Shown in pieces: positions 1 through 6,354 of a DNA stretch of 9,469 nucleotides. The translations under genes were made by a program, and so were the position numbers. The notes below the pieces were generated by a model, which was not told where the DNA came from, made no database searches, and saw nothing but the letters and a program-made list of their open reading frames with translations. Origin of the DNA: Cellulomonas sp. GTDB taxonomy: Bacteria > Actinomycetota > Actinomycetes > Actinomycetales > Cellulomonadaceae. The stretch lies in the NCBI GenBank assembly GCA_031178805.1, contig JAPSIJ010000071.1:1-9469 (forward strand), read 5' to 3'. How positions within the stretch are numbered: position 1 is the stretch's first letter; each line of letters opens with the position of its first letter.

Positions 1-1751
1 CGGGTGATCTCCCGGAACGGCGAGTCGAGGATCCGCAGCGGGACCGGCAGGTCCATCGCCTCCCACTGGTCGCGCAGCCGCTGCGCGTCCTCGGTGTCCA
101 CGCCCACGGTGACGGCCTCCAGCACCTGCGGGCGCGAGGCGCGCGCGTAGGCCAGGGCGCGCATGGTGGGCCGGTGCAGGTGCGAGACCAGCACGATGGC
201 GTGCACCCGGCTCGGCAGCGCGCGGGCGGACGTGAGGTCGTCGCCGAGCGCGAGCTCGTCGCGCACCGTGTCGTAGTGCCGGCGGATGCCCTGCATGCCG
301 ACGAACACGACGATCATCGCGAGGATCGCGATCCACGCACCGAGCATGAACTTGGTGATCAGCACGATCACCAGCACCGTGGCGGTCATCCCGAAGCCGA
401 TCGCGTTGATCACGCGGGAGCGGACCATCTGCGTGCGGCGCTGCGGGTCCGGCTGGGTGCGCAGCTCGCGCGTCCAGTGCCGGATCATGCCGAGCTGGGA
501 CAGCGTGAACGAGACGAACACGCCCACGATGTACAGCTGGATCAGCCGGGTCACCTGGGCGTCGAACGCGACGATCAGCGCGATCGCGCCCGCGGCCAGC
601 GCCACGATGCCGTTGGAGAACGCGAGGCGGTCGCCGCGGGTGTGCAGCTGGCGCGGCAGGTAGCCGTCCTTGGCGAGGATCGAGCCGAGCACCGGGAAGC
701 CGTTGAACGCGGTGTTCGCGGCCAGCACCAGGATCAGCCCGGTGACCACGGCCACCAGGTAGAACGCGGGCGGGAACGACGCGAACACCGTCTGCGCGAG
801 CTGGCCGATCACCGGGTCCTGCACGTAGTCCTCGCCGACGGGGACACCGTCGCGCAGCAGCTGGGTCGCAGGGTCCTCGACGTAGTGGATCCCGGTGAGC
901 CGGGCCAGCGTGAGGATCGACATGATGAGGAAGACGGACAGGCAGCCGAGCAGCAGCAGCGTCGTGGCGGCGTTGCGGGACTTGGGCTTGCGGAACGACG
1001 GCACGCCGTTGCTGATCGCCTCGACGCCGGTGAGCGCGGCGGAGCCGGAGGCGAACGCCCGGAGCACCAGGAACGCGCCGGCGGCGCCCATCAGGCCCTG
1101 GTCGAAGCCCTCGGCGGGCACGATCTCCAGGTCGTGGGTGGCCGCCTGCTGCAGGTCGCCGGAGAGGTACTGCACGAAGCCGACGACGGCGGTGCTGCCG
1201 ACCGCGAGCATGAACAGGTACACCGGCACGGCGAACGCCCGCCCGGACTCCCGGACGCCGCGCAGGTTGGCCAGCGTGAGCAGCACGACCACGACGACGG
1301 CGAACAGCGTCTCGTGGCCGCGCAGCGCCGGGACGGCCGAGGCGGCGTACTGGGCGCCGGAGGACACCGACACCGCGACGGTCAGCACGTAGTCCACCAG
1401 CAGCGCGCTGGCCACGGTGACGCCGGCCTTCGGGCCGAGGTTCACCGTGGCGACCTCGTAGTCGCCGCCGCCGGAGGGGTAGGCGTGCACGTTCTGCCGG
1501 TAGGACGCGATCACGGTCGCCATCACCACGACGACCGCGAGGCCGACCCACGGGGAGATCATCGTCGCGCCGACCCCGGCCAGCGCCAGGGTCAGCAGCA
1601 CCTCGTCCGGGGCGTACGCCACGGAGGACAGCGCGTCGGAGGCGAAGATCGGCAGGGCGATCCGCTTGGGCAGGAGGGTGTGCCCCAGGTTCTCGCTGCG
1701 GACCGGTCGGCCCAGCAGCAAGCGTTTGGCGGCATCCGCGAGGTCCGGCAC
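1..1751 (-). CDS. KimA/YdaO-like APC-superfamily permease, probable K+ importer (C-terminus off the left edge)
   Basis: The reading frame is open from a GTG at 1751 to the window edge, giving 583 residues without a stop. It shows a multi-pass APC-type membrane core to about residue 485, then a soluble cytoplasmic tail that is cut off. Motifs recall Bacillus subtilis KimA as I remember it: SDALSSVAY with D39 and Y46, SYRQ then AYPSGGG (about 83-95), LLVDYVLTVAVS with D120, Y121, T124 and S128, ALTGVEAISN around E244, AANTAFNGFP, and LIQLYIVGVF with Y407. D36, Y43, Y118, T121, S125 and Y377 of KimA, implicated in K+ binding or proton coupling, appear to be matched. KimA imports K+ with protons and is inhibited by c-di-AMP through its tail. 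The gene diverges from two RCK regulators, which supports a K+ role. A GTG at 1772 is an alternative start, but 1751 fits a leaderless promoter. Amino-acid transport remains the alternative, since databases often call this family APC permease. Confidence 0.85.
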   Translation of the reverse strand, partial: MPDLADAAKRLLLGRPVRSENLGHTLLPKRIALPIFASDALSSVAYAPDEVLLTLALAGVGATMISPWVGLAVVVVMATVIASYRQNVHAYPSGGGDYEVATVNLGPKAGVTVASALLVDYVLTVAVSVSSGAQYAASAVPALRGHETLFAVVVVVLLTLANLRGVRESGRAFAVPVYLFMLAVGSTAVVGFVQYLSGDLQQAATHDLEIVPAEGFDQGLMGAAGAFLVLRAFASGSAALTGVEAISNGVPSFRKPKSRNAATTLLLLGCLSVFLIMSILTLARLTGIHYVEDPATQLLRDGVPVGEDYVQDPVIGQLAQTVFASFPPAFYLVAVVTGLILVLAANTAFNGFPVLGSILAKDGYLPRQLHTRGDRLAFSNGIVALAAGAIALIVAFDAQVTRLIQLYIVGVFVSFTLSQLGMIRHWTRELRTQPDPQRRTQMVRSRVINAIGFGMTATVLVIVLITKFMLGAWIAILAMIVVFVGMQGIRRHYDTVRDELALGDDLTSARALPSRVHAIVLVSHLHRPTMRALAYARASRPQVLEAVTVGVDTEDAQRLRDQWEAMDLPVPLRILDSPFREIT

Positions 1752-1790
1752 GAGTGACCATGCTAGGCGCACGGCGGCGGATCATCGCAA
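1752..1790 (-). promoter_or_regulatory. Candidate leaderless promoter of the KimA-like permease
   Basis: Read on the minus strand, TAGCAT (1765-1760) fits the actinobacterial -10 pattern TANNNT and ends exactly 8 nt before the GTG at 1751. TTGCGA (1790-1785) is a partial -35 match, 19 nt upstream of the -10. No Shine-Dalgarno sequence precedes the GTG, so transcription probably starts at or next to the start codon. Confidence 0.5.
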
Positions 1791-1821
1791 CGCCGCCCGG
1801 GCGGGTATAGCGTTCCGCGTT
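1785..1821 (+). promoter_or_regulatory. Candidate leaderless promoter of the first TrkA gene
   Basis: TAGCGT (1808-1813) fits TANNNT and lies 8 nt before the GTG at 1822, with no Shine-Dalgarno sequence between. The hexamer 17 nt upstream, TCGCAA (1785-1790), is a poor -35. It is the same DNA that reads TTGCGA for the opposite gene, so the two promoters would sit back to back and share this segment. Confidence 0.5.
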
Positions 1822-2487
1822 GTGCACTTCGTCATCATGGGCTGCGGGCGCGCCGGCGCGACGCTCGCGCAGTCGCTCGAGAGCCACGGCCACTCCGTCG
1901 CGGTGATCGACCAGAACCCGGACTCGTTCCGCCGGCTGGACCCCGCGTACGCGGGCAGCAAGGTGACCGGCCTCGGGTTCGACCGGGACACGCTGCGGCA
2001 GGCGGGCGTCGACGACGCCTACGGCTTCGCGGCCGTGTCCGACGGCGACAACTCGAACATCCTCGCCGCGCGCGTGGTCCGCGAGACGTTCGGCATCGAG
2101 AACGTCGTGGCCCGGATCTACGACCCGCACCGCGCGGAGATCTACCAGCGGCTCGGCATCCCCACCGTCGCCACGGTGCGCTGGACCGCCGACCAGGTGC
2201 TGCGCCGGCTGCTGCCGATGGGGGCGACCAGCGAGTTCACGGACGCCTCCGGCAAGATCCAGCTCGCCGAGTTCGACGTGCACGACGGCTGGGTCGGCCG
2301 CCCGCTGCGCGCCCTCGAGGACGCCACCGGCGCGCGCGTCGGCTACCTCACCCGCTACGGCGACGGCTTCCTGCCGGACGCCCAGACCGTCCTGCAGGAG
2401 AACGACATCGTGCACCTGCTCGTCCGCACCGAGGAGTCCGCCACCGTGGAGCGGATCGTCACCGCCGCGCCGGAGGTCAAGGCATGA
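1822..2487 (+). CDS. ceoB: TrkA/CeoB-type RCK protein, K+ uptake regulator (first of pair)
   Basis: This 221-residue cytoplasmic protein has a TrkA_N (RCK_N) Rossmann domain at about 1-120 and an RCK_C domain at about 137-215. The nucleotide-binding loop GCGRAG (7-12) and the acidic residue ending strand 2 (D30 in VID) predict NAD(H) or adenine-nucleotide binding, and the VSDGDNSN stretch is typical of the family. RCK proteins normally form rings under a TrkH/KtrB-type membrane subunit and gate it in response to nucleotides. No such subunit is in this window. The length is that of a single-domain TrkA, as in M. tuberculosis CeoB, not of the double-length E. coli TrkA. The frame stays open upstream, but the family N-terminus (VIMGCG) and the promoter spacing favour GTG 1822. 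Its stop overlaps the start of the second RCK gene in ATGA, so the two are co-translated. Confidence 0.93.
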   Translation: MHFVIMGCGRAGATLAQSLESHGHSVAVIDQNPDSFRRLDPAYAGSKVTGLGFDRDTLRQAGVDDAYGFAAVSDGDNSNILAARVVRETFGIENVVARIYDPHRAEIYQRLGIPTVATVRWTADQVLRRLLPMGATSEFTDASGKIQLAEFDVHDGWVGRPLRALEDATGARVGYLTRYGDGFLPDAQTVLQENDIVHLLVRTEESATVERIVTAAPEVKA

Positions 2488-3182
2488 GGGTCGTCATCGC
2501 CGGGGCCGGCTCGGTCGGCCGGTCCATCGCGCGCGAGCTGCTGGCCAACGACCACGAGGTCACGCTCATCGACCGGCAGCCGTCCGCGATGCGGGTGGCG
2601 CAGGTCGCCGACGCGGACTGGCTGCTGGCGGACGCCTGCGAGCTGCCCACGCTCACCCAGGCCCGCACCGACGAGTGCGACGTCGTCGTGGCCGCGACCG
2701 GCGACGACAAGGCGAACCTCGTCATCTCGCTGCTCGCCAAGACGGAGTACGGCGTGCCGCGCACCGTCGCCCGGGTGAACAACCCGAAGAACGAGTGGAT
2801 GTTCGACGAGGCGTGGGGCGTCGACGTGGCCGTGTCCACGCCGCGGATCATGACGGCGATGATCGAGGAGGCCGTCTCCGTCGGCGACCTGGTGCGGATC
2901 TTCACGTTCCACCAGTCCGGCGCGGACATCCTCGAGCTGACGCTGCCCGAGGACTCGCCGCTCGCCGGCGTGCTGGTCGGTCAGATCGACTGGCCGGCCG
3001 ACACGGTGCTCGCCGCGGTCGTCCGGGACGACCGCCCGTTCCAGCCGTCGGCCGACGACACGCTGGAGGGCCGCGACGAGCTGCTGTTCGTCACCGGCCG
3101 GGAGGCGTCGGAGTCCGAGCTGGCCGCGCTGCTGTCGAGCCGCGTACCAGGATCCAGCTCGCCCACAGCACCAGCGCGGTGA
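2484..3182 (+). CDS. ceoC: TrkA/CeoC-type RCK protein, K+ uptake regulator (second of pair)
   Basis: This 232-residue paralogue of the preceding protein has a Rossmann RCK_N domain (GAGSVG at 7-12, D30 after strand 2, ATGDDKANL near 72-80) and an RCK_C domain from about 140 to 215. The last dozen residues are a Ser/Pro/Ala tail. The ATG at 2484 lies in an ATGA overlap with the previous stop and follows GGAGG at 2472-2476, a good ribosome binding site, so translation is coupled and the two proteins probably assemble together. The two paralogues differ clearly, as CeoB and CeoC do, which suggests a hetero-oligomeric ring. The final 92 bp overlap the 3' end of the convergent DUF3159 gene, and the low-complexity tail is the part encoded there. 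Confidence 0.93.
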   Translation: MRVVIAGAGSVGRSIARELLANDHEVTLIDRQPSAMRVAQVADADWLLADACELPTLTQARTDECDVVVAATGDDKANLVISLLAKTEYGVPRTVARVNNPKNEWMFDEAWGVDVAVSTPRIMTAMIEEAVSVGDLVRIFTFHQSGADILELTLPEDSPLAGVLVGQIDWPADTVLAAVVRDDRPFQPSADDTLEGRDELLFVTGREASESELAALLSSRVPGSSSPTAPAR

Positions 3183-3864
3183 GCGGGACGCCCATCACGA
3201 GCTTGGCGGTGCCGAGCCAGGCGACCTCGCCGGCGTAGTACAGCGGCACCTGCACCAGCAGCCGCAGGGCGAACATGCCCGCCCACAGCCAGGTGACCAG
3301 GGTGTACCGGCGCAGCAGCGCCGGGTCCCGCCGCCAGGCGACGGCGCCGGCCCACGAGCCGGACTCGGACATCGGGCCGTCGCCGCGGAACAGCCCCAGC
3401 ACCACGCCGACCAGCGGCCAGCGCACCAGCGCGGACACCACGAAGGCCAGCAGGTAGCCGACGTTGGTCAGCAGGCCCCAGGCGAAGTAGTCGCTCGCGT
3501 CGCCGGTCCGCCACGCCCAGACGACGCCGATGCCGACGCCGAGCACGCCCGACAGGGCCTGGGTGAGGGGGCTGCGCTGCACGAGCCGCGCGACGACCGC
3601 GACGAGGGCGGCCGCCACGGCGGCGACCAGCGCGGGGCGCAGCTGCTGCCCGCCGGCCACGTAGACCACGACGAACAGCAGGCCGGGCGCGACGGACTCG
3701 ATGGCGCCGCGCACGCCGCCGACCGAGTCGGCGATCGAGAACTGGTCCGCCTCGATCGCGCGCACGCCGCGGGCGGGCACCGCGTCCTCGGGCGCGGCGG
3801 CGGGGGGCACGGGCGTCGCCGGGGCCGAGGGGTCCTCGGGCCCGGCGGGCGTCCGGTCACTCAC
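3091..3864 (-). CDS. DUF3159 family membrane protein
   Basis: This 257-residue protein begins with a Pro/Ala-rich cytosolic segment (about 1-33), followed by the DUF3159 core: ADQFSIADSVGG near 39-50, then about six hydrophobic segments (roughly 57-93 as two helices, 104-117, 128-160, 188-207, 218-240) separated by short Arg-bearing loops such as WRRDPALLRRY. The function is unknown and no catalytic motif is visible. The GTG start at 3864 lies inside the last codons of the upstream OB-fold gene (8-bp overlap with its stop, GTGAGTGA), so it is co-translated and is the last gene of the dut-side group. Its 3' end, coding for the last hydrophobic helix and an Arg/Pro tail, runs 92 bp into ceoC on the other strand. 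The convergent overlap leaves no room for a separate terminator. Confidence 0.9.
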   Translation of the reverse strand: MSDRTPAGPEDPSAPATPVPPAAAPEDAVPARGVRAIEADQFSIADSVGGVRGAIESVAPGLLFVVVYVAGGQQLRPALVAAVAAALVAVVARLVQRSPLTQALSGVLGVGIGVVWAWRTGDASDYFAWGLLTNVGYLLAFVVSALVRWPLVGVVLGLFRGDGPMSESGSWAGAVAWRRDPALLRRYTLVTWLWAGMFALRLLVQVPLYYAGEVAWLGTAKLVMGVPLTALVLWASWILVRGSTAARPARTPTPPGR

Positions 3865-4234
3865 CGGGACGCGGCCGCAGCTCGTAGCGGGGGTTGAACA
3901 TGGACCGGCGCCCCTCGCGGGTGCACACCAGGCCCTCGACCTTCAGGCGCCGCCCGGGCTCGATGCCGGCGATCTCCCGCCGGCCCAGCCAGACCAGCAC
4001 GAGGTTGCCGCTGCCGTCGTACAGCTCGGCCTCCAGGGCGGGCACGCCCTGGCGCGGCCGGAGCACGACCGAGCGGATGACGCCCGAGACCTTGACGCGG
4101 TGCCGGTCCGAGGTCTGCGCGACGGCGGTGCAGCCCGTCGCGCGGACCGCGTCCTCGCGCTCCTCGTCGGCCTCGATCTCCTCCTGCGACGCGACGGCCT
4201 TGCGGAGGCTCTCGCGCAGCGACACCGGTGACAT
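3857..4234 (-). CDS. Small OB-fold nucleic-acid-binding protein
   Basis: The 125-residue product has a charged helical N-terminus (about 1-32, rich in Glu and Arg) and then a single OB-fold domain (about 45-120). The pattern is VKVSGVIRSVVLRP, an acidic strand with AELYDGSGNLVLVWLG, IEPGRRLKVEGLV and a final FNPRYEL. This is the arrangement of RecG-wedge or tRNA-anticodon type OB folds, so single-stranded nucleic acid is the likely ligand, but no partner enzyme domain is attached. It starts 2 bp after the DUF3710 stop and overlaps the DUF3159 start by 8 bp, so the three genes behave as one operon. The M. tuberculosis counterpart by position is Rv2694c (from memory). The molecular role is unknown. 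Confidence 0.88.
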   Translation of the reverse strand: MSPVSLRESLRKAVASQEEIEADEEREDAVRATGCTAVAQTSDRHRVKVSGVIRSVVLRPRQGVPALEAELYDGSGNLVLVWLGRREIAGIEPGRRLKVEGLVCTREGRRSMFNPRYELRPRPGE

Positions 4235-4236
4235 GG

Positions 4237-5034
4237 TCAGCGGATCTCCGTGATCTCCGGCCCGCGCTTCAGCGGGTCGAACGTGGGGGTGGCGGGGGCG
4301 GCCGCACCGGCGGTGCCGGGAGCGGGCGCGGGCTGCGGGGTGACGCCGTCGGCGCCGGCCGGCAGCGTGAGCGCGAGCAGGTCGCGGGGGGCGCGGGCCT
4401 CGGTGCCGCGGACCACGACGGTCCGGCGGAACAGGTCCTCGAGCCGCTGGGCGGCCTCCTCGTCGACCGCGGCGCGGCCGGTGATGACGCCGCGCAGGAA
4501 CCAGCGGGGGCCGTCCACGCCGACGAACCGGGCCGGGCGGTGCCCGGTGCGGCCCTCGGGCGTGCGGACGGGCAGGCGGGCGAGCAGCTCGCGGCCGAAC
4601 GGGCCGGGGACGTCGTCCACGGCGCCGCCCTGCTTGCGCACGGACTCGCCGATCTCCTCGCGGATCTCGTCCCAGATGCCCTCGGTCCGCGGGGCGGCGA
4701 ACGCCTGCATCTGCAGCGTCGACCCGTCCAGCGTGACACCGACGGCGCTCACGGTGCCGGACTTCTTGTCGATCTCCATCCGCAGCTCCATGCCGTTGAC
4801 GCCGGGGAGCCGCAGCGCCCCGAGGTCCACGCGCGGCCCGGGCGGGACCGCCTCGCCGGAGTCGTACGGCCCGGAGGACCGGTCCACCGCCACGGTCGCC
4901 GGGGCCCGCTCGGCCGCCGCGGGGCTCTCGGCCGCGAGGGACGCCGCTCCGGCGGTCTCCTCGGTGGCCTCGACGCCGCCCGTGGTCTCGTCCTGGGCGG
5001 TGCGGTCCTTCGCACCGCGCCGGAATAGCGCCAC
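4237..5034 (-). CDS. DUF3710 family protein
   Basis: This soluble protein has 265 residues. It begins with a basic start (ALFRRGAKDR), followed by a disordered Glu/Ala-rich stretch to about residue 52. The conserved DUF3710 core runs from SSGPYD (near 54) through LGALRLPG, the LQMQAF strand, WDEIREEI, and PRWFLRGVITG. The C-terminal tail from about 225 is Pro/Ala/Thr-rich. No enzyme motif is recognised and the function is unknown. The frame stays open far upstream, but the GTG at 5034 is chosen because family members begin with ALFRR and because AAGGGA lies 6 nt before it. It leads a packed trio with the OB-fold and DUF3159 genes, 74 bp downstream of dut on the same strand. A regulatory or scaffold role beside dut would be inference only. 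Confidence 0.88.
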   Translation of the reverse strand: MALFRRGAKDRTAQDETTGGVEATEETAGAASLAAESPAAAERAPATVAVDRSSGPYDSGEAVPPGPRVDLGALRLPGVNGMELRMEIDKKSGTVSAVGVTLDGSTLQMQAFAAPRTEGIWDEIREEIGESVRKQGGAVDDVPGPFGRELLARLPVRTPEGRTGHRPARFVGVDGPRWFLRGVITGRAAVDEEAAQRLEDLFRRTVVVRGTEARAPRDLLALTLPAGADGVTPQPAPAPGTAGAAAPATPTFDPLKRGPEITEIR

Positions 5035-5054
5035 CCTCAGTCCCTTCCCCGGGT

Positions 5055-5088
5055 CGCCCGCGTCGCGGGCGCGTACTCGTTCACAGTA
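5055..5088 (-). promoter_or_regulatory. Possible -10 box and GC hairpin upstream of the DUF3710 gene
   Basis: In the 74-bp gap after dut, TACTGT (minus strand, 5088-5083) fits TANNNT but lacks a good -35. Downstream of it, a 7-bp GC stem (5055-5061 with 5065-5071, loop of 3) lies close to the ribosome binding site. The hairpin could attenuate dut read-through or belong to the DUF3710 leader. With no T-run, it is not a classical terminator. Confidence 0.3.
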
Positions 5089-5108
5089 GCCCGCTCGTCG
5101 CGGTGCAC

Positions 5109-5639
5109 CTAGCGCGACCCCGCCGCGTCCGCCGAGGGCGCAGCGGGGGCGCCCGCCGCACTGGGCGCGGCGGGCCCGCCCTCGCCCGCGCGCCAGCCGC
5201 CGCTGGAGCCGAAGCCGCCCGCGCCGCGCACGGAGTCCGGCAGCGCGTCCGTCTCGACGAACCGCGCGCGCTCCACGCGCTGCACCACGAGCTGGGCGAT
5301 GCGGTCGCCGCGGTGCAGCACCACGGGCTCGCGGGCGTCGGTGTTCAGCAGCGTGACCGCGATCTCGCCGCGGTAGCCCGCGTCCACGGTCCCCGGGGCG
5401 TTCACCACGGTGAGCCCGTGCCGGGCGGCGAGCCCGGAGCGCGGGTGCACGAACGCCGCGTAGCCCTCGGGCAGCGCGATCGCCAGCCCCGTGGGGACGG
5501 TGGACCGCTCCCCCGGCGCGAGGGTGACGTCCACCCGCGTCACCAGGTCGGCGCCCGCGTCCCCGGGGTGCGCGTAGTGCGGCACGGGGACGCCCTCGTC
5601 GAGGCGGCGGAGCTGGATGGTCAGGGTCTCGTCCGTCAC
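5109..5639 (-). CDS. dut: Deoxyuridine 5'-triphosphate nucleotidohydrolase (dUTPase)
   Basis: This enzyme hydrolyses dUTP to dUMP and pyrophosphate, which keeps uracil out of DNA and feeds thymidylate synthesis. It is expected to be a cytosolic homotrimer. All five trimeric dUTPase motifs are present and in order in the 176-residue product: I, GDAGADL (26-32); II, PRSGLAARHG (66-75); III, NAPGTVDAGYRGEI (80-93), with D86 as the likely catalytic base; IV, RGDRIAQLV (110-118); V, RGAGGFGSSG (138-147), the flexible arm that closes over the substrate. The length is usual except for about 27 extra Ala/Pro/Gly residues after motif V. The GTG at 5639 gives the family N-terminus (LTIQLRRLD). It diverges from the DUF3093 gene across 66 bp and lies upstream of DUF3710 on the same strand. 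Confidence 0.97.
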   Translation of the reverse strand: MTDETLTIQLRRLDEGVPVPHYAHPGDAGADLVTRVDVTLAPGERSTVPTGLAIALPEGYAAFVHPRSGLAARHGLTVVNAPGTVDAGYRGEIAVTLLNTDAREPVVLHRGDRIAQLVVQRVERARFVETDALPDSVRGAGGFGSSGGWRAGEGGPAAPSAAGAPAAPSADAAGSR

Positions 5640-5653
5640 GGGGCCCGACCCTA
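5640..5653 (-). promoter_or_regulatory. Candidate leaderless -10 element of dut
   Basis: On the minus strand TAGGGT (5653-5648) fits TANNNT and ends 8 nt before the dut GTG, the same spacing as in the 1749-1824 divergent pair. No Shine-Dalgarno sequence lies between, and no convincing -35 is visible about 17 nt upstream. Confidence 0.45.
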
Positions 5654-5693
5654 CCCGCCCCGCAGGGGCCCCCGGCGAGCAGGTGCGGGGTGG

Positions 5694-5705
5694 GATGCTG
5701 GGACC
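5694..5705 (+). promoter_or_regulatory. Weak candidate -10 element of the DUF3093 gene
   Basis: GATGCT (5694-5699) is a near match to TANNNT and ends 6 nt before the GTG at 5706. There is no Shine-Dalgarno sequence and no recognisable -35, so a leaderless start is possible but less clear than for dut. Confidence 0.3.
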
Positions 5706-6221
5706 GTGCAGGCACCCACCTCCCCCACCGCGCCCGTGTTCGACGAGCGGCTCTGGCCGTCCCCCGCGGGCTGGCTGGCCGTGCCGGCGTTCGCCGCCAT
5801 GCTGGGCATCGCGCTGTGGCCGCTGAGCAGCGCCGCGGGCGTGGTCGCCGGGGCCGTCGGGCTGGTCGCGGCCGGGGCCGTGGCGGTCGGGCTGTCCACC
5901 CGCGTGCAGGTGGCGGGCGGCGAGCTGCGGACGGGCGCGGCGCACGTCCCGGCGGGGCTGCTGCGGGCGCCGCGGGCCCTGGACGCCGAAGCCACGCGGC
6001 ACGCGCTGGGTCCGGGTCTGGACGCCCGCGCGCACGTCGCGCTGCGGGGCTGGGTGCGCACCGCGGTGCGGGTCGAGCTGGACGACGCGGCGGACCCGAC
6101 GCCCTACTGGGTGGTCTCCACGCGGCGGCCGGACGCGCTGGTCGCGGCCCTGGTCGCCGCGGGGGCGGCGGCCGCGGACGACGCGGAGCCCGCGGCGCGC
6201 GCGGAGGACGCCGGCGCCTGA
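5706..6221 (+). CDS. DUF3093 family membrane protein
   Basis: The product has 171 residues. After a short N-terminal stretch (FDERLWPS, near 12-19) come two closely spaced hydrophobic helices (about 21-40 and 44-62) forming a hairpin. A soluble C-terminal domain contains LSTRVQVAGGELRTGAAHVP, a central Ala/Arg-rich part, and YWVVSTRRPDALVAAL. The last 20 or so residues are Ala/Glu-rich and probably disordered. This matches DUF3093, a small actinobacterial inner-membrane family of unknown function regularly found beside dut. The GTG at 5706 begins the family-like N-terminus (QAPTSPTAPVFDERLW). An in-frame open region upstream overlaps dut antisense and is ignored. The gene converges with the DUF4193 gene across a strong stem-loop. 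Confidence 0.88.
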   Translation: MQAPTSPTAPVFDERLWPSPAGWLAVPAFAAMLGIALWPLSSAAGVVAGAVGLVAAGAVAVGLSTRVQVAGGELRTGAAHVPAGLLRAPRALDAEATRHALGPGLDARAHVALRGWVRTAVRVELDDAADPTPYWVVSTRRPDALVAALVAAGAAAADDAEPAARAEDAGA

Positions 6222-6231
6222 GCCCGCCGCG

Positions 6232-6252
6232 GCCGGCCCCGCCATGGCCGGC
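6232..6252. repeat. Small GC hairpin in the convergent intergenic region
   Basis: GCCGGCC (6232-6238) pairs with GGCCGGC (6246-6252) around a 7-nt loop. It lies just after the DUF3093 stop and before the larger stem-loop and may help termination. In such GC-rich DNA a 7-bp stem can arise by chance. Confidence 0.35.
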
Positions 6253-6269
6253 TGCCCGCGCCGGGGACG

Positions 6270-6310
6270 ACGACGCCGGCCGGTCCCCGCGAGGGACCGG
6301 CCGGCGTCGT
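6270..6310. terminator. Perfect 18-bp stem-loop, probable bidirectional terminator
   Basis: ACGACGCCGGCCGGTCCC (6270-6287) is the exact reverse complement of 6293-6310, with a 5-nt loop CGCGA. It lies between the 3' ends of the convergent DUF3093 and DUF4193 genes, where it could stop transcription from both sides. There is no T-run on either strand, as is common for intrinsic terminators of high-GC actinobacteria. Confidence 0.85.
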
Positions 6311-6354
6311 GACGGCTGGGTCGGGCGCGCACACCGCGCGTCCGGACGGGCAGG

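Noticed and set aside
174..1757. Long plus-strand open frame (527 codons) opposite the permease gene
   Set aside because: Its translation is dominated by His, Asp, Arg, Gly and Gln with no domain, the usual antisense shadow of a high-GC gene. The opposite strand has an excellent APC permease.
5035..5715. N-terminal extension of the DUF3710 frame across dut
   Set aside because: The frame is open only because of GC bias. Family similarity begins with ALFRR at the GTG at 5034, and dut occupies the DNA in another frame.
5640..6332. N-terminal extension of the dut frame across the DUF3093 gene
   Set aside because: The extra translation is Arg/Gly/Pro-rich antisense of DUF3093. dUTPase motifs and the family N-terminus begin just after the GTG at 5639.
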